Below, one piece after another: positions 25,592 to 32,764 of a stretch of DNA of 64,000 bases; the stretch's first letter is position 1, and each line of letters opens with the position of its first letter. The position numbers and the translations under genes are program-made. The stretch is taken from contig DIVR01000052.1 of NCBI GenBank assembly GCA_002428325.1, positions 11,141-75,140 on the forward strand, in the 5' to 3' direction. The DNA comes from a bacterium UBP4_UBA6127. Its GTDB lineage: Bacteria > UBP4 > UBA4092. The notes beneath the pieces are model-generated. The model was not told where the DNA came from. It made no database searches and was given only the letters and a program-made list of their open reading frames with translations.

Positions 25592-25676
25592 ATCCCTTCT
25601 ATATGCTTCTTTCAGTTGATGCTTTAATTATGTTAGATTGAATATTGATTAATTCAATTATCTGAAAGTGTTTTAT

Positions 25677-26936
25677 ATGGCCTCACTATTTAATCATAAC
25701 GTATTTTATTCTAAAAATGGGATGGTTGCCTCTTCTCACCCCTTAGCATCCACTGTTGGCATGGAGATTTTACAAAAAGGAGGGACTGCTGCTGATGCCG
25801 CCATTGCAGCCAGTGCTGTCCTTGGTTTTCTAAAGCCATATGCCTGTGGTCCGGGGGGAGATATGGTAGCTTTTATCTGGAATCATACTGAAAAAGAGCC
25901 CTTTTTAATCAATGGTCTTTCTAACACACCCATTAATCTATCCTCTGATCGATTACTGAAAAGAGGTTTGAAAGAAGTGCCGCTAAATGGGGCCCTTCCT
26001 TTGGGAATACCCGGAACTATAAAAGGCTGGAAAATACTTCATGATAAAGCTGGCATTTTACCTTTATCAGATATTCTTACTCCTTCGATAATCTATTCTG
26101 AAGAAGGTTTTCCAGTCTCAAAGGAAACAGCATTAGAATGGAAACCCTTTGAAGAGAAATTGATGCTTTGGGATGCTTCATCAAAAATCTTCCTTCGGGG
26201 AGATAGGACACCAAATGAAGGTGAACTTTTCAGAAATCCATATTTATCTGATTTATATAAGACATTTATTGAAAAAGGTTTTGATTCCTTTTATCAGGGA
26301 GATATTTGCACAAACATTTTAGAATTATCCTCTATTCATAATGGTTTTTTATTAGAAACAGATTTTAAAGACTATGAAAAAGGCTCTGCTTTTTCCATAA
26401 AAGGGATTCTCCCCCAAACCAATACAGAAGCCATCCACATTCATTTTGGAAATAAAAACACCTCATTATATCCTCATGACTGTTCAGGAACGGCCCTAAC
26501 TGTAATTGATAAAAACAGAAATGCTGTAGTACTCTGCCAATCAATGTACAGCCATTTCGGCTCAGGATTAGTCCTTGAAAAGTATGGGTTTGCTTTAGGT
26601 AATCCAATGGCTAAAATGAAAGTTTCCAACCTTTCTTTTCCTGATAATAAAATTCCTTTCCCTTGGAGGCTTTCATTAATTACTAACCAGTATTGTCTGG
26701 CAGGTATTGGCACTTATTACAATGGATCAGGCCAGTGTTTTCATCATGATCTGCCAGAGGAATATATTCGAAGGGATGTTTCCATCGGCATCTCAGGGGA
26801 TGTTTTTATTGATAACATAGTTGATTCAGATAGTCTTCTCAAAATGAATCAATTCCTTCAAATTTCCCCTTCAACCCAATCCTTAATTAAGGGAACCATC
26901 TTATCTGAAAAAGAGATAAGTGTCGTTGTTGCCTAA
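25677..26936 (+). CDS. Gamma-glutamyltransferase-family protein, short and with a degenerate active site
   Basis: The N-terminal third clearly matches gamma-glutamyltranspeptidase: SKNGMVASSHPLASTVGMEI, GGTAADAAIAASAVLGF, GPGGDMVAFIW and PLGIPGTIKGWK. The later part is much weaker. At the autoprocessing site, where family members have TTHxSVVD or GTAHLSVV, this protein reads SGTALTVID (T272 in this numbering, H missing), and the Ser-Ser and Gly-Gly oxyanion motifs (SSMSP, GSPGG) are absent. It is 419 residues, against about 520-580 for active enzymes, and has no signal peptide. I choose ATG 25677 with GAAAG upstream; a GTG at 25668 is also in frame. It may be non-catalytic or have changed chemistry. 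Confidence 0.75.
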   Translation: MASLFNHNVFYSKNGMVASSHPLASTVGMEILQKGGTAADAAIAASAVLGFLKPYACGPGGDMVAFIWNHTEKEPFLINGLSNTPINLSSDRLLKRGLKEVPLNGALPLGIPGTIKGWKILHDKAGILPLSDILTPSIIYSEEGFPVSKETALEWKPFEEKLMLWDASSKIFLRGDRTPNEGELFRNPYLSDLYKTFIEKGFDSFYQGDICTNILELSSIHNGFLLETDFKDYEKGSAFSIKGILPQTNTEAIHIHFGNKNTSLYPHDCSGTALTVIDKNRNAVVLCQSMYSHFGSGLVLEKYGFALGNPMAKMKVSNLSFPDNKIPFPWRLSLITNQYCLAGIGTYYNGSGQCFHHDLPEEYIRRDVSIGISGDVFIDNIVDSDSLLKMNQFLQISPSTQSLIKGTILSEKEISVVVA

Positions 26937-26957
26937 TAATATCATCAGAAAGAGTGT

Positions 26958-27287
26958 ATGAAAGCCATATTTTTACTTACAATATCCAATATTTTTATGA
27001 CTTTTGCATGGTATGGTCATCTTAAATATAAGCAATCGGCTTTATGGAAAGTAATCATCCTCAGTTGGATGATTGCCTTTATGGAATATTGTTTTCAGGT
27101 TCCGGCAAACCGTATAGGCTCGTATCAGTTCTCTACGGCGCAATTAAAAACAATCCAGGAAGTGATAACCCTGATTGTCTTCTCTTTTTTCTCGATTTTT
27201 TACTTAAAAGAAACCCTGCGATGGAATTACATCGCAGGGTTTTGCTGCATCATTGGAGCTGTCTTTTTTATCTTTAAGAAATGGTAA
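26958..27287 (+). CDS. DMT-superfamily DUF486 small membrane protein
   Basis: The 109-residue protein has four hydrophobic segments and the DUF486 pattern: WYGHLKYK near residue 18, the conserved EYCFQVPANRIGS (about residue 47), an FS.AQLK block, and the ending LRWNYIAGFCCIIGAVFFIF followed by KKW. DUF486 belongs to the drug/metabolite transporter superfamily; substrates are unknown. It starts 21 bases after the GGT-like gene and is probably cotranscribed. Near its 3' end the coding sequence itself forms a 12-bp hairpin followed by TT (27212-27241), see findings. It converges on the GreA-like gene with 12 bases between stops. Confidence 0.85.
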   Translation: MKAIFLLTISNIFMTFAWYGHLKYKQSALWKVIILSWMIAFMEYCFQVPANRIGSYQFSTAQLKTIQEVITLIVFSFFSIFYLKETLRWNYIAGFCCIIGAVFFIFKKW

Positions 27288-27299
27288 TATGATAGGAGT

Positions 27300-29519
27300 C
27301 TATATTACCTTTTTAATTGTTTTAATCTGATAAGTCACTTCACCCTCAGGAAGAGTAATATCGAATATGTCTCCTGGTTTTTTTGATAATAAGGATTTAC
27401 CTAACGGAGATAAATAGGAGATGATATTTTTAGATGGTTCAGCTTCCCATATTCCCAGAATAGTATAGATTTCTTCATGTCCTGTTGTTTGATTCATAAC
27501 CGTTGTATGAGTGCCGAAAGCAATTCTTTCATCGGATATTTGACCCGGGTCGATAGGTCGGGCCCTTTCCAATAAGTCTCTTAACTCATCGGCCTGATTC
27601 ATCAGAACCTTTTGTTTCTGTTTAGCTGATTGATATTCGGCATTTTCCCGAAGGTCTCCATGAGCTCTGGCAATAGCAATTTCTTTGCTATTTTCAGGTA
27701 TTTCCATCGTCATTATTCTCTGATATTCCTGCTTTTTCTCTTCATACTTCTTCAAAGTACAATAATGGGTGGCAGTGGTATCTACGGTTTCACCCGATCG
27801 CTGTTCCTTTTTGAATAAATCAGGCCGTGAATTGGTCAAGGCATATTCAACTGAACTTTTGAAATTATCATTGAGGGAAATTGCTGAATGGAATGTATCT
27901 AGCAGATGCCGCACATCGTCCAGGGGAATATCAATCACAGCATTGCGAAGAAGCCAATATTCATCTGCCTCAATTAATTTTCTAGCTTTAGATAAAGCAT
28001 TTGATTTAGCTTTTTTATCCAGGGGAATCGGAAGGATATCTCGGGTAAGATTCTCCATCCAGCCGGTAATATCAATGACCATGTCATAACTACTATAATT
28101 ATTGATTTGATATTTACCTTTTACGATCTGGGAAAGAGCCCACATATACAGCTCAGGATTATGGTATCTCAAAGCCATAATCTTTTTTATATAATTACTA
28201 ATGATTTCTTTGGAATTCTCGCCTTTGAGTTGTTTAATGAGGTTTTCAAATAATTTAGGAGATATCTTCATTAGAAGCTTATCAATTGATTCAAGCCATT
28301 TCTCAGGTGAATCCTGCAGCCATGCATCCATTATTATTTTCTGATAATCTGAATTACTGAATGAGAAGATGATATCGATTGGATCTGAAGCTTTTGATAA
28401 TAATTCGGCGATAGATTCGGGGAATGCAGGATATTCCCCTTTGATGCATTTCTTGAGATATTCGTATGCAAAATAATACTGAAGTTTTAGTACTATTTTC
28501 TCTTCATTGATATTTTGATATTTAGCAAGGATGCTTTCAGCCATCAACCTGGGAGTATCACTGATATCTCCCTGAATTTTCCGGGTTTCAGAATAACCCA
28601 GAATTATTCCCATGATTTCCTGTGGATTGGCAGCCTTCTCAAATTTATCAAAAGACTGCGGCTTGGCTGATTGGGGAGTTGAACGTAAACGAATCATCCC
28701 TTTTCCTGTTTCATCATATTCAAAAAAGGAATCTTTCTTAATGGCTAATCGGGTATTCATCCACCATTTATTCCAATCAGCTTCATTGATAAATCCACTT
28801 AAGAGGATTTTTTTCAATTCGTTTATTCCTAATGAATTGTCGTGTTGTCTAAGAATTCTTTTAATGAGTTCCAAGGGGTTATTTTCAATCATATCTTTTA
28901 GTTTAACAGACTCTTTCTTTAACAATATCCAATAATGGTCTTGCGGTAATTTCGTAAGAAATTCACGGGCTCCGGTAAATGAGAGCGATTTATTTCCTTC
29001 TTTCCCGAAATCCAATTGAATCTGATTCTTTACAAAATCCAGATTTTTTACAACACCGACTTTCCAAGTAGCATGAAAGAATACTTGCCCGATATCATAG
29101 AAAAAATATTCATTGATTTTCTTGAATCCTTTTTCAAAATCAATGGCGGTTTCCAGTTCCGAATAAAGTAGGTATTTATCTAATAAAATATTGGACTGAT
29201 TTTTTACTTTAATGGAATTAATCAATACTTCTCTTAATGCCGGTTTAAAGATTTTCTTATCAAACATCAATTCGCCAACAAAGATGACTCCATCATGGAG
29301 ATTTCTGCTGGAATATTCCTGGATTAACATATCCAGGAATTCTCTCAAAAGAGAAGATTTATTATTAGAGATCAATAGATGTGTTATCTGATATAGGAAC
29401 CCTGAATCATAATCACCTGTTTCAATATAATTAAGCCATTCTGATTCCAAAGCATCATAATCATGGTTCTTTATGAGGGTAAGAATATTATGTTTTATGG
29501 ATGAGTTATTATCTGTCAT
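27300..29519 (-). CDS. Long GreA-like transcript cleavage protein with ~580-residue N-terminal extension
   Basis: The last ~155 residues form a full GreA: an N-terminal coiled coil (HYCTLKKYEEKKQEYQRIMT), the acidic tip GDLRENAEY (about residues 621-629, with Asp and Glu that stimulate RNA polymerase cleavage), and a C-terminal FKBP-like domain (ISYLSPLGKSLLSKKPGDI). GreA rescues backtracked RNA polymerase. The first ~580 residues are helical and Lys/Glu/Leu-rich with no motif I can name; part of it may be TPR-like. From memory, large GreA proteins of about 700 residues with an N-terminal extension occur in Chlamydiae and spirochaetes, so this looks like that architecture rather than an accident. 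Whether a normal GreA exists elsewhere is unknown. Confidence 0.88.
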   Translation of the reverse strand: MTDNNSSIKHNILTLIKNHDYDALESEWLNYIETGDYDSGFLYQITHLLISNNKSSLLREFLDMLIQEYSSRNLHDGVIFVGELMFDKKIFKPALREVLINSIKVKNQSNILLDKYLLYSELETAIDFEKGFKKINEYFFYDIGQVFFHATWKVGVVKNLDFVKNQIQLDFGKEGNKSLSFTGAREFLTKLPQDHYWILLKKESVKLKDMIENNPLELIKRILRQHDNSLGINELKKILLSGFINEADWNKWWMNTRLAIKKDSFFEYDETGKGMIRLRSTPQSAKPQSFDKFEKAANPQEIMGIILGYSETRKIQGDISDTPRLMAESILAKYQNINEEKIVLKLQYYFAYEYLKKCIKGEYPAFPESIAELLSKASDPIDIIFSFSNSDYQKIIMDAWLQDSPEKWLESIDKLLMKISPKLFENLIKQLKGENSKEIISNYIKKIMALRYHNPELYMWALSQIVKGKYQINNYSSYDMVIDITGWMENLTRDILPIPLDKKAKSNALSKARKLIEADEYWLLRNAVIDIPLDDVRHLLDTFHSAISLNDNFKSSVEYALTNSRPDLFKKEQRSGETVDTTATHYCTLKKYEEKKQEYQRIMTMEIPENSKEIAIARAHGDLRENAEYQSAKQKQKVLMNQADELRDLLERARPIDPGQISDERIAFGTHTTVMNQTTGHEEIYTILGIWEAEPSKNIISYLSPLGKSLLSKKPGDIFDITLPEGEVTYQIKTIKKVI

Positions 29520-29622
29520 AGGAATCCTTTCATGTATTTACTGGCCCAACCGATAAAATGGTCATTGTATCAGGATTAAGAAAAGGTATGTGAATTGATT
29601 CATAAGGATTGAAGAATAAATA

Positions 29623-29698
29623 TGGTGGAGGATAGCGGGGTCGAACCGCCGACCTCCTCGTTGCGAACGAGGCGCTCTCCCAACTGAGCTAATCCCCC
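29623..29698 (-). tRNA. tRNA-Ala (anticodon CGC)
   Basis: On the minus strand the sequence starts GGGGGATTAGCTCAG and ends ATCCTCC-A-CCA. The 7-bp acceptor stem has one G-U pair. The D arm is AGCTCAGTTGGGAGAGC, the anticodon stem CCTCG/CGAGG encloses loop TTCGCAA (anticodon CGC, reading GCG), and the T arm is GGCGGTTCGACCCCGCT-like. CCA is encoded at 29623-29625. It sits between the pheS fusion and the GreA-like gene, all on the minus strand. Confidence 0.93.
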
Positions 29699-29778
29699 AC
29701 AGGAAGCTAAATTCTTTCAATCTAATTATACTATTGGAATCCTAAAACTTCTGTCAAGAAATGATACGGTGAAAAGGG

Positions 29779-31200
29779 TTATTTAACCCTTGATCCTGAG
29801 GGAACAGGCTCATCAGTAGTCAAAGCTATAGGAAGATTATCTGCAGTCGCAGCCAGTATCATACCCCTGGACTCAATTCCCCTGATTTTTCTGGGTTCCA
29901 AGTTTGTCAGAAGAATCATTCTTTTCCCGACCATTTCTTCCGGAGTATATTTCAAGGCGATTCCAGCAACTACCTGACGGGGAGTTTCTTCTCCAATATC
30001 AATTTGCAATTTGAGTAATTTATCAGCCTTTTCAACCTTTTCGGCGGATACTACCGTGCCGACCCGAATATCCAATTTTGAAAAAGTATCATAATCCACG
30101 ATATGGGTTTCTTCTTTTTTCTCAATATCTTCCATTTTTTTATTCATCTCCTCAGATTTTAGCTCTTTAACCGGTTGTCCCTCGGAAAACTGTTTTAAGA
30201 AACGGATATCATTATCAAAGAACAATCGAATATCATCAATTCCGTATTTAAGCATCGCAATACGTTCGATTCCAAACCCGAAAGCAAATCCGCTATAGAC
30301 TTCAGGGTCATATCCAACATGTTTAAAGACCTCGGGATCAACCATTCCGCATCCACCCAGTTCAATCCAGCCAGAGTTCTTGCATACCCTGCAGCCTTTA
30401 CCTTTGCAGAAAAGGCAACTCATGTGAAGTTCAGCACTGGGTTCAGTAAAAGGAAAGAAATGAGGGGTGAACCGGGTCTTACAATCTTCCCCAAACATAG
30501 CTTTTACCAATGAATCCAAGACACCCTTAAGATCTCCTAAGGTTATCCCTTTATCTACCATTAACCCTTCTATCTGATGAAACTGATAATTATGGGTAGC
30601 ATCCACAGCATCTCTCCGGTAACATCGGCCAGGAGCAATCATTCGAATTGGTGGTTGTTTGGTTTCCATGACCCGGATTTGAACTGTTGAAGTCTGAGTC
30701 CTGAGCAAGTGTTTATCTGTGATATAAAATGAATCCTGTTCATCTCTGGCCGGATGATCGGCGGGAGTATTCAATGCTTCAAAGTTGTAATAATCAGTTT
30801 CGATTTCAGGGCCATGTTCGACAGTAAAACCCATTGAAACAAAGATTTCTTCCAATTCATAACGAATTCGGGTCAATGGATGAATCCCGCCGGTCGCAAG
30901 TTTTCTTCCCGGGACTGTAATATCCAGTGATGAAAGAGATGAAGCTTTTGTTCCTGTGGATTTCAATTCCTCTTTTTTTATATCCAACATCGAGGATATT
31001 TCGGTTTTCAATTGATTAGCCTGCTGTCCCAGGAGAGGACGCTCTTCCACAGATACAGAACCTAATCCTCGAAGGATTTCTGTAATAGCCCCTTTACGCC
31101 CTAAAAAACGGGTATTTAGCTGTTCTAATTCTTCAATATTTTTAGCTTCTTTTATAGCTTTAGCAGCTTCTGATTGTAATTGTTGGACTTTTTCGAACAT
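29779..31200 (-). CDS. pheS: Phenylalanyl-tRNA synthetase alpha subunit fused to a Trbp111/MetG-type tRNA-binding domain
   Basis: Residues 1-340 are a complete PheS: the N-terminal coiled coil, HPLTRIRYELEEIF (107-120), motif 2 near GRCYRRDAVDATHNYQFHQI (191-210), a CxxC-CxxC stretch (C262, C265, C270, C273) as seen in many bacterial PheS, and motif 3 GFGIERIAML (308-317). After a charged linker (341-366), residues 367-473 form an OB-fold tRNA-binding domain: YDTFSKLDIRVGTVVSAEKV, KADKLLKLQIDIG, RQVVAGIA, and NLEPRKIRGIESRGMILAA. That domain is typical of MetG C-termini, Trbp111 and CsaA. One open frame spans both. Usual PheS is about 340 residues, and pheT is not downstream. Confidence 0.92.
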   Translation of the reverse strand: MFEKVQQLQSEAAKAIKEAKNIEELEQLNTRFLGRKGAITEILRGLGSVSVEERPLLGQQANQLKTEISSMLDIKKEELKSTGTKASSLSSLDITVPGRKLATGGIHPLTRIRYELEEIFVSMGFTVEHGPEIETDYYNFEALNTPADHPARDEQDSFYITDKHLLRTQTSTVQIRVMETKQPPIRMIAPGRCYRRDAVDATHNYQFHQIEGLMVDKGITLGDLKGVLDSLVKAMFGEDCKTRFTPHFFPFTEPSAELHMSCLFCKGKGCRVCKNSGWIELGGCGMVDPEVFKHVGYDPEVYSGFAFGFGIERIAMLKYGIDDIRLFFDNDIRFLKQFSEGQPVKELKSEEMNKKMEDIEKKEETHIVDYDTFSKLDIRVGTVVSAEKVEKADKLLKLQIDIGEETPRQVVAGIALKYTPEEMVGKRMILLTNLEPRKIRGIESRGMILAATADNLPIALTTDEPVPSGSRVK

Positions 31201-31204
31201 TGGA

Positions 31205-32650
31205 TTATCCTTTTTTAAAGGGAATAGTATGGCTAAAATATGGCCTGATTTCGCCGATTAAATATAAAGACCCAGTCACACATATCAAATCATCTGGACG
31301 GGCCTTATCCATTGCATATTTTAATGCATCCAGGCTTTTCTTGGCAATCTGGAAGGGTTTCCCGGTTTCCTTTGCCAAGTCGGTCAAGACATCAAGAGGT
31401 AACGCCCGGGTGGTGTTTGCGGAGGTTATTATGATTTCATCTGCAAGAGAAGCTAAGATTTGAATAACCTTTTTCCGCTCTTCTCCTTCAGATAACCCTA
31501 ACACTAAAATTAACCGGTTATAAGAAAAATCATTTTTTAATGATTCATGGAGAGTATCGGCACCACTCTCATTATGGGCTCCATCCAGTAATACCAGTGG
31601 GGATTCAGAAATGATTTCCATTCTTCCCGGCCAGAAAGCTTTTTTTATCCCTTCATGGATACCGGAGGTCGTCAATCGATGGATATCCGGCACTAAACAG
31701 GAATTTTCATTTTTAAACGGATTAATATTAATATCCGGCTTATCCATTTGAATTCCTTGATGGAGGTTAACTGAATTCTGAGCTTTCAGGGATTGTTCAA
31801 TCAAAACTTCTACAGTAGCTAAAGCTAACCCGATATTCTGGATTTGGTGAGAACCTGTCATTCGAGTGATTAAATTTGAATAGTCCAATAATCTTCCAGA
31901 ATAATGTATTTCTTGCCCGACGGGCCATTTTAATCCATCTGCCATTTTATACTGGATTTGGTTTAGCCTGCATTTAAAATCTTTTCCATATTGGTAGAGT
32001 TTTGCCTTTTTCCCTTCAGCGATTATTTTAATTTGATGAAGAGCCTCTCCTTCCGCAGCGGTAAGGACGACTCCCCCTTCTTTAATAATTCCCGCCTTCT
32101 CTCTGGCTATCTCAGAGATTGTTTTTCCTAATTGTTTAGTATGATCCAGTCCGATGTTGGTTATAATCTGAATTGAGGAATTCACCACATTAGTCGCATC
32201 CAACCGACCCCCCAAACCTGTCTCCCATACTACATAATCCACTTTAGCTTTCGAAAAATACATTAAGGCCAAAGCAGTCGTTACTTCAAAATAAGTGGGA
32301 TAACACTCATCAGGTTCTTTTTTTAAATCCTCCAAGGCATGCATTAATTCTTCCATCAACCCACAGAGAGTATCCGGCTCAATAGGAATGAGATTCAGGG
32401 TGAAACGTTCTTCCAATCTTTCAAGATGAGGGGATGTATAGGTTCCGACTGTATAGCCGGAAGAAAATAATATCTGGCTTAAATACTGAGCGACTGAACC
32501 TTTACCATTTGTTCCGGCTATATGGATGAACTGGAGTCCTTCCTGGGGGTTATCTAGTTTATCCAAAAGCCTTACCATATTTTCAAGGCCGAGTTTAATT
32601 CCGAAAAATTCAAGATTATTAATATAATTTAATGCCTCTTCATATTTCAT
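31205..32650 (-). CDS. folC: Bifunctional folylpolyglutamate synthase/dihydrofolate synthase
   Basis: FolC adds glutamate to dihydropteroate and to folates. The 481-residue protein is longer than the usual ~430 residues. The P-loop is GTNGKGSV (residues 46-53), followed by SPHLERLEERF, the VWETGLGGRLDATNV motif, the DHTKQLGKTISEIAREKAGI block and the C-terminal DGAHNESGADTL. The extra length comes from inserts in the middle, around residues 230-310 (between the central and C-terminal domains). It ends four bases before the PheS start, so the two are cotranscribed (folC then pheS). It is divergent from the PAP2-GT39 gene. Confidence 0.93.
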   Translation of the reverse strand: MKYEEALNYINNLEFFGIKLGLENMVRLLDKLDNPQEGLQFIHIAGTNGKGSVAQYLSQILFSSGYTVGTYTSPHLERLEERFTLNLIPIEPDTLCGLMEELMHALEDLKKEPDECYPTYFEVTTALALMYFSKAKVDYVVWETGLGGRLDATNVVNSSIQIITNIGLDHTKQLGKTISEIAREKAGIIKEGGVVLTAAEGEALHQIKIIAEGKKAKLYQYGKDFKCRLNQIQYKMADGLKWPVGQEIHYSGRLLDYSNLITRMTGSHQIQNIGLALATVEVLIEQSLKAQNSVNLHQGIQMDKPDININPFKNENSCLVPDIHRLTTSGIHEGIKKAFWPGRMEIISESPLVLLDGAHNESGADTLHESLKNDFSYNRLILVLGLSEGEERKKVIQILASLADEIIITSANTTRALPLDVLTDLAKETGKPFQIAKKSLDALKYAMDKARPDDLICVTGSLYLIGEIRPYFSHTIPFKKG

Positions 32651-32764
32651 AGTATTTATGGGCCTTCTCCCCGATGGATCAATGTGGAATAAATATTATT
32701 CCTTTTATCTTCTGATATTTTTCTCTTTCATTCAATTTCAAAACAAAGATATAATCAATCATCT

